This document shows positions 5,643 to 13,591 of a stretch of DNA of 17,529 nucleotides, in pieces (position 1 is the first letter of the stretch; each line of letters starts with the position of its first letter). Source of the DNA: JACDBZ01 sp038233215. Its GTDB lineage: Bacteria; Chloroflexota; Limnocylindria; QHBO01. The stretch spans positions 1 to 17,529 of the forward strand of contig JBBSML010000037.1 of the NCBI GenBank assembly GCA_038233215.1, given 5' to 3'. Position numbers and translations under genes: made by a program. Under the pieces are notes generated by a model that saw nothing but the letters and a program-made list of their open reading frames with translations, made no database searches and was not told the DNA's origin.

Positions 5643-6617
5643 ATGCCGCGGATGCCCTCCCTTGCCGATGTCAATGCCGCCCGCGCGCGACTGCAGGGGA
5701 TCGCTCTGCACACGCCCCTGGAGTCGAGCCGCGAACTCGCGGAGGCGACCGGCGCCGCCGACGTTCGGTTGAAGCGCGAGGAGGTTCAGCCGACCGGCGC
5801 CTTCAAGACGCGCGGCGCTCACAACAAGGTGGCCATCGTGGCCGAGCAGAGCCCCGCGGCCGCCCTCGTCACCGCGAGCAGCGGGAACCATGGAATCGCT
5901 GTCGCCACCGCGGCGGTTCGCCATGGAATGCGCCTCACCGTTCTGGTCGGGCGATCCGTCTCGCCTGCCAAGCTGGAGCGCCTGCGCGCGCTCGAGACGA
6001 ATCGGATCACCGTCGAGCTGACCGGTAACGACACCGATGACGCCGAGGCCGAGGCCAGGCGCCGGGACGATGCCGGCCATGCGATCTACATCCCGCCGTA
6101 CAACGACCCCGACGTGATCGCAGGGCAGGCCACGGTCGCCGTCGAGATCCTGGCCGACTGGCCGGAGGTGGACACGATCGTCGTTCCGATCGGTGGCGGT
6201 GGTCTCATCGCCGGCATCGGTCTGTGGGCGAAGGCAATCAAGCCTGGCCTGAGGCTCATCGGCGTTCAGCCGTCGGCGTCCCCTCCCATGTACGGCTACT
6301 TCGAGACCGGAAAGACCGATCCCATGCCGATCGCACCCACCATCGCCGATGGTGTAGCGGGCAACATCGAGCGCGCCAGCATCACCTGGAAGTTATGCCG
6401 CCAGCTGGTCGACGAGGTCGTGCTGGTCGATGAGGAGCAGATCGCCGAGGCCATGCGCTGGGCGCTCGATGTCCCGCACCTGCTCCTGGAGGGAAGTGCC
6501 GTCCTCGGGATCGCGGCGCTGCGCCCGGCCCTGCTCGACGTGGCCGGCCGAAACGTGGCGATCGTGACCACCGGTCGCAACGTGGGCCTCGAGACGCTGC
6601 GCCGCCTCCTCGGATGA
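5643..6617 (+). CDS. PLP-dependent threonine/serine dehydratase
   Basis: This 324-residue fold-type II PLP enzyme probably deaminates L-threonine to 2-oxobutyrate (or serine to pyruvate). The PLP lysine is Lys55 in KREEVQPTGAFKTRGA. The phosphate or substrate loop is SSGNHGIA (Ser80-Gly84 region) and the glycine loop that binds the PLP phosphate is PIGGGGLIAG (Gly184-187). The C-terminal TTGRNVG is typical. It lacks the ACT-like regulatory domains of biosynthetic IlvA (about 500 residues), so it resembles catabolic TdcB or the serine racemase and hydroxyaspartate dehydratase group; substrate choice is not decidable here. I use ATG 5643 because residues upstream in the same frame overlap the preceding gene and look non-coding. 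The end overlaps the next gene by ATGA. Confidence 0.92.
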   Translation: MPRMPSLADVNAARARLQGIALHTPLESSRELAEATGAADVRLKREEVQPTGAFKTRGAHNKVAIVAEQSPAAALVTASSGNHGIAVATAAVRHGMRLTVLVGRSVSPAKLERLRALETNRITVELTGNDTDDAEAEARRRDDAGHAIYIPPYNDPDVIAGQATVAVEILADWPEVDTIVVPIGGGGLIAGIGLWAKAIKPGLRLIGVQPSASPPMYGYFETGKTDPMPIAPTIADGVAGNIERASITWKLCRQLVDEVVLVDEEQIAEAMRWALDVPHLLLEGSAVLGIAALRPALLDVAGRNVAIVTTGRNVGLETLRRLLG

Positions 6618-7036
6618 CTCCCGACGAGGCACGCGCCCGAGTCCTGAACGCGCGGGTCGGGTACCTCGCGACAGCCGACGCAGCCGGCGTGCCTCACATC
6701 GTTCCGATCACGTTCGTCGTCGACGCGGATCGCATCATCACTGCGGTCGACGGCAAGCCGAAACGCGGCACTCGCCTGCGCAGACTCGACAATATCGCGG
6801 CCAATCCGGCCGTCTCGCTGCTCGTCGAATCCTATGACGATGACTGGTCCCGCCTGTGGTGGGCCCGTGCCGACGGTGTCGCTGCGGTCCTCACGAATGA
6901 AGAGGCTCGCGCCGGTGTTGTGGAGCTCCTCCGCGCTCGATATCCGCAGTACACCACCGTGTCGATCGACGGTCCGGTCATCGTGATCGAGGTGCGGCGA
7001 TGGAGCGGCTGGACCGCGGACAATGTGAGTCTCTGA
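6614..7036 (+). CDS. PPOX-class F420-dependent flavin/deazaflavin oxidoreductase, Rv0121 type
   Basis: This 140-residue split-beta-barrel protein belongs to the pyridoxamine-5'-phosphate-oxidase-like superfamily. The Rv0121 subfamily signature is visible: RVGYLATADAAGVPHIVPIT near the N-terminus, then TAVDGKPKRG, LRRLDNIAANPAVSLLVE and the hallmark YDDDWSRLWWARADG. Members are presumed to bind coenzyme F420 or a flavin; the substrate is unknown. The ATG overlaps the dehydratase stop (ATGA), so the two are probably translationally coupled. The gene converges on pxpC with an 18-nt gap. Confidence 0.88.
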   Translation: MTPDEARARVLNARVGYLATADAAGVPHIVPITFVVDADRIITAVDGKPKRGTRLRRLDNIAANPAVSLLVESYDDDWSRLWWARADGVAAVLTNEEARAGVVELLRARYPQYTTVSIDGPVIVIEVRRWSGWTADNVSL

Positions 7037-7044
7037 TCGTTGGC

Positions 7045-7066
7045 GCCCACGCACTCACCCGTGGGC
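7045..7066. terminator. Hairpin at the convergent ends of the flavin enzyme gene and pxpC
   Basis: GCCCACG (7045-7051) pairs with CGTGGGC (7060-7066) around an 8-nt loop that contains the pxpC stop codon. Its place between two convergent genes suggests a bidirectional transcription end. Neither strand shows a U-run after the stem, so the call is tentative. Confidence 0.4.
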
Positions 7067-7987
7067 TCCGGCCCACCCGAGCTCATCGTCCGAGGTTGTA
7101 TCCGCGTCCTCCAGCTCGGTGAGGGCGACTTCCATCTCGCGCAGGGCATGTCGAGCGTCCTCGACCGAGACCCTTGCGAACCGCAGCGGATCACCGGGGC
7201 GCAGCATGGCAACGCGGCCAATGTCCGCGCGTATGACGCAGGCGGGTACCGGGTAGCCGCCCGTGACCGGGCGGTCCGCGAGCATCACGATCGGCCGGCC
7301 ATCCGGCGGCACCTGGATCGCGCCGAGCGGCAGGCCCATCGACGCCACTTCCGGATACTCGGCTGACAACATGCGGCCATCCAGGCGGACGCCGGTTCGA
7401 TCCGCTTCGGCACCGGTCACCCAGGCTTCGTTGAGGAGCGCATCCAGACCGCCGTGCGGTCCAGGGACGATCCGGATGGGGCCGGACGGAGCGAAACCAT
7501 TCCAGCGGCGGCCGATGCCAGAGCTCGTCCCGTATGCCAGCCGATCCCCCGCACGCAGCCCGCGACCCTGATGCCCGCCGAATCCGGTACGCAGATCGGT
7601 CGCCGCCGACCCGAGGACCAGCTCGACATCGATGCCTCCGGCCACGGCGAGATAGCCTCGGGCCTTGTCGCCACCCCCGATGTGCAGCGACGACCCGGCC
7701 CGAACGTGTCGGCCGGCGTTCATCTGGAGCGGCAATCCATTCAGCCGCGCCTCGAAGCTGGCGCCGGTGAGCGCAATCGCAGTCGTCGCCCTGAATAGCA
7801 GTGACGGCCCGTGAAGCGTCAGCTCGAGCAGCGCCGCGTCGTCAGGGTTGCCGACGAGCCGATTCGCGAGGCGCGCGCTCCACGGATCTGCCGCGCCGCC
7901 GACCGGAACGCCGAGGTGACGCCATCCCCGCCTTCCTGCCGCAGTCTGAACCGATGTGAGCACGCCAGCCTCGAGAACCTCGATCAT
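7055..7987 (-). CDS. pxpC: 5-oxoprolinase subunit C (biotin-dependent carboxyltransferase family, KipA-like)
   Basis: This 310-residue subunit of the ATP-dependent 5-oxoprolinase PxpABC helps convert 5-oxo-L-proline to L-glutamate. Family motifs are present throughout: the start IEVLEAGVLTSVQ, GVPVGGAADPWSARLANRLV (residues about 26-45), ALLELTLHGP, and the conserved block PLGAIQVPPDGRPIVMLADR followed by TGGYPVPACVI (about 220-255). Where many relatives have DRQTTGGY, this protein has DRPVTGGY. Its ATG overlaps the pxpB stop by ATGA, the last coupling in the pxpA-pxpB-pxpC operon. Older annotations call this family allophanate hydrolase subunit 2 or urea amidolyase-related. Confidence 0.93.
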   Translation of the reverse strand: MIEVLEAGVLTSVQTAAGRRGWRHLGVPVGGAADPWSARLANRLVGNPDDAALLELTLHGPSLLFRATTAIALTGASFEARLNGLPLQMNAGRHVRAGSSLHIGGGDKARGYLAVAGGIDVELVLGSAATDLRTGFGGHQGRGLRAGDRLAYGTSSGIGRRWNGFAPSGPIRIVPGPHGGLDALLNEAWVTGAEADRTGVRLDGRMLSAEYPEVASMGLPLGAIQVPPDGRPIVMLADRPVTGGYPVPACVIRADIGRVAMLRPGDPLRFARVSVEDARHALREMEVALTELEDADTTSDDELGWAGAHG

Positions 7988-8592
7988 GCCGGCTCGAAGC
8001 GGACCCGGTCACCGGGCAGCATGAGCGCCGGCGGATCCCTGCGCGGATCGAAGAGCGAGACGTCGGTGCTGCCGATGACGCGCCAGCCACCGGGCAGGTC
8101 CGCGGGATAGATGCCGCTCATCGATCCCGCGATGGCGACCGAGCCGGCAGGTGTGTGTGCGCGCGGCGTCGCGAGCCGCGGGACGTGCAGCGCGGCCGGC
8201 AGGTCGCCGAGGTACGCGAAGCCAGGGGCGAAACCACAGAACAGGACACGCAGCTCGACGGAGGCGTGGAGTGCGACAACCTCGGATGGCTCGAGGTCGA
8301 GGAGCGCGGCCACCTCATCGAGATCTGGGCCGTCGTAGACCACCGGGATCGTGTGGATCGCTCCAGCGAGTGGCGTCGGATCGAGTCCGACGATGCGACG
8401 CTCGATCACCGCGGCGACTCGGTCCGCATCGGCGAAAAGCGGATCGAGCTCAACAAGAAGTGAGGCCAGTCCCGGTACGGCCTCGATGACGCCCGGCGTC
8501 GGATCGGTGCGAAGTGAGGCGGCGAGAGCCTGTGCCTGATCCGCGCTGTCGAGCTCGACGAGGATCGCGGCCTCGCCGAATGGCCGGATCAC
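7984..8592 (-). CDS. pxpB: 5-oxoprolinase subunit B (KipI-like)
   Basis: This 202-residue subunit partners with PxpC. The signature FCGFAPGFAYLGDLP is in the middle, followed by PRLATPRAHTPAGSVAIAGS and GIYPADLPGGWRVIG. The N-terminal IRPFGEAAILVEL is the normal family beginning. I choose the GTG at 8592 because it lies directly before this sequence and overlaps the pxpA stop as GTGA; a longer frame upstream would be arginine-rich non-family sequence overlapping pxpA. KipI homologues were first known as sensor-kinase inhibitors in Bacillus, but the pxpA-B-C arrangement points to 5-oxoprolinase. Confidence 0.93.
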   Translation of the reverse strand: MIRPFGEAAILVELDSADQAQALAASLRTDPTPGVIEAVPGLASLLVELDPLFADADRVAAVIERRIVGLDPTPLAGAIHTIPVVYDGPDLDEVAALLDLEPSEVVALHASVELRVLFCGFAPGFAYLGDLPAALHVPRLATPRAHTPAGSVAIAGSMSGIYPADLPGGWRVIGSTDVSLFDPRRDPPALMLPGDRVRFEPA

Positions 8593-9347
8593 CGACGGCC
8601 GAGAGCGGCTACCGGCACGCGAGCATGTTGGAGTGCATCGCGAACGGAAGCGGCGATCTCCACGGCGCCGGGGGTATCGCCGTGGCAGCAAATGCTCTCC
8701 GCCACCAGTGCGACGACGCTTCCGTCCGCGGCGATCACATGACCCTCCTTCGCGATCGACACTGCCTGGGCCGCCGCGGCGGCGGGATCGGTCAGGAGCG
8801 AGCCGGCCTCGGAGCGCGGTAGAAGGGAACCGTCGGCGAGATAGCGGCGGTCGGCGAAGGCCTCGGGCACGAAGCGCAATCCCGCGTCCGCGGCGGCGGC
8901 CGCCATCGGCTCAGAAGTGGCGAGCCCGAACAGCGCCAGGCTGCGACTGAATGTTGCGGTCGCCCGAGCTATGGCCGCGGCCAGCTCCGCGTCGGATGCG
9001 GCCTGGTTGTAGAGCGCGCCATGCGGCTTGACATGCTGCATCTCGACGCCGTTCGCTCGGCAGAATCCCTCCAGCGCGCCGATCTGATAGCGGACGAGCG
9101 ACACCACCTCGTCCGGTTCGTACGGCATCGGGCGCCGGCCGAATCCGATCAGGTCCGGGTAGCCTGGCTGTGCGCCAACCGCCACGCCCGCCGCCGAACA
9201 GAGGGTCACGGTCGCCTCCATCACCCGGAAGTCACCGGCATGAAAGCCACAGGCGACGTTGGCACTCGTGATGTGTGCCACCAGCCGCTCGTCGTCACCG
9301 AGCGTCCAGCGCCCGAAGCTCTCGCCCAGGTCGGCATTGAGGTCCAT
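8589..9347 (-). CDS. pxpA: 5-oxoprolinase subunit A (LamB/YcsF family)
   Basis: This 252-residue protein is the usual length for PxpA. It carries the family motifs in order: MDLNADLGESFGRW, NVACGFHAGD, GAQPGYPDLIGFGRR, MQHVKPHGALYN, RYLADGSLLPR and ESICCHGDTPGA. The complex uses ATP to open 5-oxoproline to glutamate, clearing a spontaneous breakdown product of glutamine and glutathione-like compounds. I use ATG 9347, where the family sequence starts and an AGGA lies 8 nt upstream; the frame is open further but upstream sequence is non-coding in character. It is the first gene of a three-gene minus-strand operon with 4-nt overlaps at both junctions, and is divergent from kgd. Confidence 0.95.
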   Translation of the reverse strand: MDLNADLGESFGRWTLGDDERLVAHITSANVACGFHAGDFRVMEATVTLCSAAGVAVGAQPGYPDLIGFGRRPMPYEPDEVVSLVRYQIGALEGFCRANGVEMQHVKPHGALYNQAASDAELAAAIARATATFSRSLALFGLATSEPMAAAAADAGLRFVPEAFADRRYLADGSLLPRSEAGSLLTDPAAAAAQAVSIAKEGHVIAADGSVVALVAESICCHGDTPGAVEIAASVRDALQHARVPVAALGRR

Positions 9348-9393
9348 CAGCCGACATCCTAGTGTCCCGTGCACGCCACGTGGAATGTATAGG

Positions 9394-9424
9394 TGTATAC
9401 GCCGCGGCACTTCAGAGCATTCAA
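9394..9424 (-). promoter_or_regulatory. Putative promoter of the pxpABC operon
   Basis: On the minus strand TTGAAT (9424-9419) and TATACA (9399-9394) are 19 bp apart, or 18 bp if GTATAC is used as -10. The predicted leader is about 40 nt. An 8-bp palindrome CCACGTGG (9376-9383) lies between promoter and start codon and could be an operator. The spacing is longer than ideal, so confidence is moderate. Confidence 0.4.
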
Positions 9425-9613
9425 CATCTTCGAGGGCGTGATCGGAATCGGCGGTGATCGACCGGCATTGCCGGAGTGGCTGCTGCCGGTCGTCGTGATC
9501 GGGATCAGGATCGTCGTGCTGCGCGGGGCCGTGCTCGATCGTCGCGACGCCTGAGGGCGAGCGGCGGGCGCATCGGCCCTGTGATGTGCTACGCGCTTGG
9601 CCGGGATCGGAGA

Positions 9614-9798
9614 ATATTTCAGTACGTCCATAGCCCGAATAAGGCTGTCGGGCGGTGCTCATGAATGGAGTCGCGCGATATTTCGGACAAAGCCGGCCTA
9701 GAGTCGGTCCCGGGCCGGAAACGCAGGATATTTCGGTGCCGGCCACGCACGGGGCCCGCGCGAACCGCGCCCTCGCGACAGCTGACGCACGATATTTC
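9614..9798. repeat. Array of four ATATTTC-centred repeats before kgd
   Basis: The core ATATTTC occurs at 9614, 9678, 9728 and 9792, with intervals of 64, 50 and 64 bp. Copies 2-4 are extended to CGCRSGATATTTCG and are followed by CCGGCC after 7, 3 and 7 bases. CGATATTTCG is nearly symmetric, as expected of a repressor or activator half-site pair. The array lies in the 533-bp gap between divergent pxpA and kgd, on the kgd side. Outside the array and the pxp promoter, this gap holds a short open tail of about 130 nt ending at 9554 that I do not call a gene. Confidence 0.7.
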
Positions 9799-9880
9799 GA
9801 ATGCACCCGGCCTTACACCGTCGCAGGCGACCCGCGAGCGGCGGCACCCACGCTCGCGGCGCCGTATCCTTGATGGCAAC

Positions 9881-12800
9881 ATGCCCTCACGCGAACCTGA
9901 CCAGACGTCCGAAACGCTCGACGAGCTCAATCTCGTCAATGCCGGCTACGTTGCCGACCTGTACGAGCAGTATCGGACCGATCCCACCAGCGTCGAGCCG
10001 CAATGGCGCACGCTGTTCGATTCGGGCGCGGGGGGCTTCGAGCCGGTAGAAGCGCCCACGAAGGCGACCAACGGCGATCGCCAGGCTGAGACCGATGTGC
10101 CTCCGGCGGGACCATCGGCCCCAAAGGGAGCCACCCCGATCAAGGGTCCGGCAGCAAGCCTGGCGCGGAACATGACGGCCAGCCTGGGCGTGCCGACCGC
10201 CACCAGCTTCCGCGAGATCGACGTCGCCACGCTGGAGGCCCGGCGCAGGGAGCTGAACCAGCAGATCAGCCCGCGCAAGGTGAGCTTCACGCACCTCATC
10301 GGCTGGGCCATCGTGCAGGCGGCAATCGAGCAGGGCTCGATGACCCACTACTACACCGAGCTGGAGGGCCAGCCGCACCGAGTCGACCCGGGAACGCTCA
10401 ATCTCGGCCTGGCGGTCGACGTGGAACGCACGGATGGCAGCCGCTTCCTGGTGGTTCCCGTCATCAAGGCTGCCAGCGAGATGGACTTTGCCGGCTTCCA
10501 CGCCCGTTACGAGGAGCTCGTCGAGAAGGCTCGCGCCAACAAGCTTGGAGCAGATGACTTCGCCGGCGCCACCATCACGCTCACCAATCCCGGCACGCTC
10601 GGGACGACCGCCAGCGTTCCGCGCCTCATGCCGAACCAGGGCAGCATCATCGCCACGGGCACCATCCGCAGTGTCGGCGGCGATCGGCGCATGACAATCA
10701 CCTCGACCTACGACCATCGCATCATCCAGGGCGCCCAATCCGGCATGTTCCTGCGGCGCATGGACGGACTGCTGTCAGGCGAGGACGGCTTCTTCGCCGA
10801 TGCCTTCGCCGCGCTCGGCGCCCGCGCGGCCGACGTGACCACGGATGAGCCGATGCCGTCGCCGGCCGAGGCCGCCGGAGCGCCCGCCATCGCGTCCTCC
10901 AGCGAACAACCGCACGAGCTGCTCAAGGCGGTGGCCGCCGGTGTCGCGCTGGTCAAGGCGTACCGTCACTTCGGCCACACCGCGGCACAGCTCGACCCGC
11001 TTGGCGCAGAGCCGGCCGGTGACCCCGCGCTCGATCCGGGGCCACTGGGCCTGTCGGACACGAGCATGGCCGCCGTGCCGGCCGACCTGCTGCGCATCTA
11101 CGTCCCCGGCGAGACGCTGGCCGATGCGCTCCCCCATCTGGTGGAGACGTACTCCGGCACGATCGCCTACGAGGTCGAGCACATCGGCTCGCACGAGGAG
11201 CGTGTCTGGCTACGCCGAGTGATCGAGTCGGGGGAGCATCGGCTGCCGATGGATCCCGAGGATCAGGTCGCGCTCCTGGAGCGACTCATCAGCGTCGAGA
11301 CGCTCGAGCGCTTCCTGCACAAGGCGTATCTCGGTCAGAAACGATTCAGCATCGAGGGCCTGGATGCCATGGTGCCGATGCTCGACGTGATCATCGGCGA
11401 CGCGGCCGACCAGGGCGCGCGCAAGGTGATGATCGGCATGGCGCACCGCGGCCGGCTGAACGTGCTGGCTCACGTCGTCGGCGTCAGCTACGAGGGAATC
11501 CTCGCCGAATTCGAGGCGGGGCGCGCCGGTGGCGACGCGACCACCGCGCCAAAGGGCGGACTGGACGACGTTAAGTATCACCTCGGCGCGGAGGGCGGCT
11601 ACCTCACAGCCGACGATGAGGAGGTTCGCGTGGTCCTTTCCCCGAACCCGAGCCACCTGGAAGCAGTCGACCCGGTCATCACCGGCCGCACGCGAGCCGA
11701 ACAGACGGACAGATCCGCGCCGATTGCCACCACGAACGTCGCCACCACCCTGCCGCTCCTGATTCACGGTGATGCCGCATTCGCCGCGCAGGGCGTGGTG
11801 GCCGAGACCTTCAACATGGCGCGCCTGGACGGTTACTCGACCGGCGGCACGGTCCATCTGATCGCGAACAACCAGGTCGGTTTCACCACGGGTCCGCGAG
11901 AGGGACGCTCCACGGATTATTCGTCCGACCTGGCAAAGGGTTTCGATGCGCCGATCATCCACGTCAACGCCGATGACCCCGAGGCGTGCCTGGCCGCCGC
12001 GCGCCTGGCGATGATGTATCGCGAGGCATTCGGCCACGATGTCGTCATCGACCTCGTCGGGTACCGCCGCTACGGCCACAACGAGGGCGACGAGCCGGCG
12101 TACTCGCAACCGGCGATGTACGCGAAGATCGCCGAGCACCCGAGCGTGCGGGAGCGCTACCAGGCGCAGCTGGTCGAGGCAGGGGCCATCACCACCGCTG
12201 ACGCCGAGGGCAAGGTCAAGGCCGCCCAGCGCGATCTTGGCGCACGCCAGGCCTCGCTGCGCAAAGGAGCCGAAGAGAGCGAGGGTGAGCTGGACCGCGG
12301 GTCCGAGGCGATCCCACAGCAGGAGGTCGCTGAGCCCGAAACTGCCGTTCCGGTCGAGCGTTTGCGCAAGCTGAACGCGGCGCTGGCCGCGGTCCCGGAC
12401 GGCTTCGCAATCCATCCCAAGCTGGGCAAGCAGCTTGAACGGCGCGCGGTCGCCCTCGAAGAAGATGAGCCACGCATCGACTGGGGCCACGCGGAGCTGC
12501 TCGCCTTCGCCACGCTGCTCGATGAGGGGTCGCCGATCCGGTTGACCGGCCAGGACACGGTCCGCGGCACCTTCAGCCAGCGCCATGCCGGCCTGTGGGA
12601 CGCGTCAACCGGCGAACGCCACGTGCCGCTCCAGCATCTTCCCGGCTCGCAGGCATCGTTCGAGCTCCACAACTCACCGCTCAGCGAGTACGCAGCGCTC
12701 GGATTCGAGTATGGCTACGCGGTCACCGCGCCCGACGTACTGGTGCTATGGGAGGCACAGTACGGCGACTTCGTCAACGGGGCGGAGATCATCCTGGACC

Positions 12801-13519
12801 AGTTCCTCGTGTCGGGCCTCGCAAAATGGCGTCTCACGTCACGGCTGACCCTGCTCCTGCCGCACGGCTACGAGGGGTCCGGTCCCGAGCATTCGTCGGC
12901 GCGGTTGGAGCGCTTCCTTGCTCTCGGCGCGGAGGGCAATATCCGTGTCGTCTACCCCACCACGCCAGCGCAGTACTTCCACCTCCTGCGCAGGCAGGCG
13001 CGCCATCCAGATGCTCGGCCGCTGGTGGTGATGACGCCGAAGTCGCTGCTGCGCCTGCCACAGGCCGCGTCCCGGCCCTCCGAGCTGGCAGCGGGCACCT
13101 TCCGCGGCGTTCTCGACGACCCACGCCATGCCGCCGACGCGAAGGCAGCCGCGAAGGTTCGCCGCATCCTGCTGTGCAGTGGCAAGCTGTATTACGACCT
13201 TGTCGGATCGGAGCATTTCAAACGGGCGAGGGACATTGCGATCATCCGTGTCGAGCGCCTCTATCCGTTCCCGGACGAGGAGCTTCAGGCCGTCCTGGAT
13301 CGATATCCGAAGATCGACTCGTTCGCCTGGGTGCAGGAGGAGCCGCGCAACATGGGCGCACGCAAGTTCGTGCTGCCCAAGATTCGTCACCTGGTGCCAT
13401 ATCAGATTCCGCTCGGCGACATCTCGCGACCGGAACGATCCCGCCCCGCCGAGGGCTATCCGGCTGCGCACCACGTGGAGCAGGAGCGGATCGTGCGCGA
13501 GGCGCTCACCGAACATTGA
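9881..13519 (+). CDS. kgd: Multifunctional 2-oxoglutarate decarboxylase / dehydrogenase E1 with fused E2-type acyltransferase domain
   Basis: This 1212-residue thiamine-diphosphate enzyme acts on 2-oxoglutarate in the TCA cycle. Like mycobacterial Kgd (about 1230 residues), it joins an E2-type catalytic domain to E1. A short E1 N-terminal motif (YEQYRTDPTSVEPQWRTLF, about 28-46) is followed by a flexible linker. The acyltransferase domain (about 90-320) ends at TYDHRIIQGAQSG with His279. The E1 core has MAHRGRLNVLAHV (His522), then HGDAAFAAQGVVAETFN (629-645) and NNQVGFTT (from 663), which bind thiamine diphosphate and Mg. The pyrimidine-binding part has DTVRGTFSQRHAGLWD, and a C-terminal domain ends the protein. 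There is no lipoyl domain, so lipoyl E2 must come from elsewhere. I use ATG 9881, which fits the family N-terminus. The frame is open back to 9665, but that stretch runs through the repeat array. Confidence 0.95.
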   Translation: MPSREPDQTSETLDELNLVNAGYVADLYEQYRTDPTSVEPQWRTLFDSGAGGFEPVEAPTKATNGDRQAETDVPPAGPSAPKGATPIKGPAASLARNMTASLGVPTATSFREIDVATLEARRRELNQQISPRKVSFTHLIGWAIVQAAIEQGSMTHYYTELEGQPHRVDPGTLNLGLAVDVERTDGSRFLVVPVIKAASEMDFAGFHARYEELVEKARANKLGADDFAGATITLTNPGTLGTTASVPRLMPNQGSIIATGTIRSVGGDRRMTITSTYDHRIIQGAQSGMFLRRMDGLLSGEDGFFADAFAALGARAADVTTDEPMPSPAEAAGAPAIASSSEQPHELLKAVAAGVALVKAYRHFGHTAAQLDPLGAEPAGDPALDPGPLGLSDTSMAAVPADLLRIYVPGETLADALPHLVETYSGTIAYEVEHIGSHEERVWLRRVIESGEHRLPMDPEDQVALLERLISVETLERFLHKAYLGQKRFSIEGLDAMVPMLDVIIGDAADQGARKVMIGMAHRGRLNVLAHVVGVSYEGILAEFEAGRAGGDATTAPKGGLDDVKYHLGAEGGYLTADDEEVRVVLSPNPSHLEAVDPVITGRTRAEQTDRSAPIATTNVATTLPLLIHGDAAFAAQGVVAETFNMARLDGYSTGGTVHLIANNQVGFTTGPREGRSTDYSSDLAKGFDAPIIHVNADDPEACLAAARLAMMYREAFGHDVVIDLVGYRRYGHNEGDEPAYSQPAMYAKIAEHPSVRERYQAQLVEAGAITTADAEGKVKAAQRDLGARQASLRKGAEESEGELDRGSEAIPQQEVAEPETAVPVERLRKLNAALAAVPDGFAIHPKLGKQLERRAVALEEDEPRIDWGHAELLAFATLLDEGSPIRLTGQDTVRGTFSQRHAGLWDASTGERHVPLQHLPGSQASFELHNSPLSEYAALGFEYGYAVTAPDVLVLWEAQYGDFVNGAEIILDQFLVSGLAKWRLTSRLTLLLPHGYEGSGPEHSSARLERFLALGAEGNIRVVYPTTPAQYFHLLRRQARHPDARPLVVMTPKSLLRLPQAASRPSELAAGTFRGVLDDPRHAADAKAAAKVRRILLCSGKLYYDLVGSEHFKRARDIAIIRVERLYPFPDEELQAVLDRYPKIDSFAWVQEEPRNMGARKFVLPKIRHLVPYQIPLGDISRPERSRPAEGYPAAHHVEQERIVREALTEH

Positions 13520-13578
13520 CCCGACAGGCGCGTCGGACCACAGCCAGCGCATTGCGCCGATGATGACGGGACCCTTCC

Positions 13579-13584
13579 TATACT
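13579..13584 (+). promoter_or_regulatory. -10 element placing the RNA start at the thrC GTG
   Basis: TATACT, one base from the consensus TATAAT, ends 7 nt before the GTG start of thrC. The predicted transcription start falls on or next to the G of GTG, and no Shine-Dalgarno is present, so the mRNA may be leaderless. No good -35 is seen at 16-18 bp. Confidence 0.45.
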
Positions 13585-13591
13585 GAATCCT

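Noticed and set aside
9614..9798. CRISPR-like reading of the ATATTTC repeats
   Set aside because: Repeats are short and imperfect, with uneven spacing and no cas genes nearby.
9348..9806. Upstream extension of pxpA
   Set aside because: The PxpA family begins at MDLNADLGES. The extension covers the promoter-like and repeat sequences.
9665..9880. Upstream in-frame extension of kgd
   Set aside because: The added residues are arginine-rich, unlike any Kgd N-terminus, and include three copies of the non-coding repeat. ATG 9881 fits the family.
11210..12586. 458-codon open frame antisense to kgd
   Set aside because: It is a GC-rich shadow of the strong kgd coding frame; no family features.
13547..13557. 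Palindrome GCGCATTGCGC between kgd and thrC
   Set aside because: Short, GC-rich and likely by chance in this composition; no terminator U-run.
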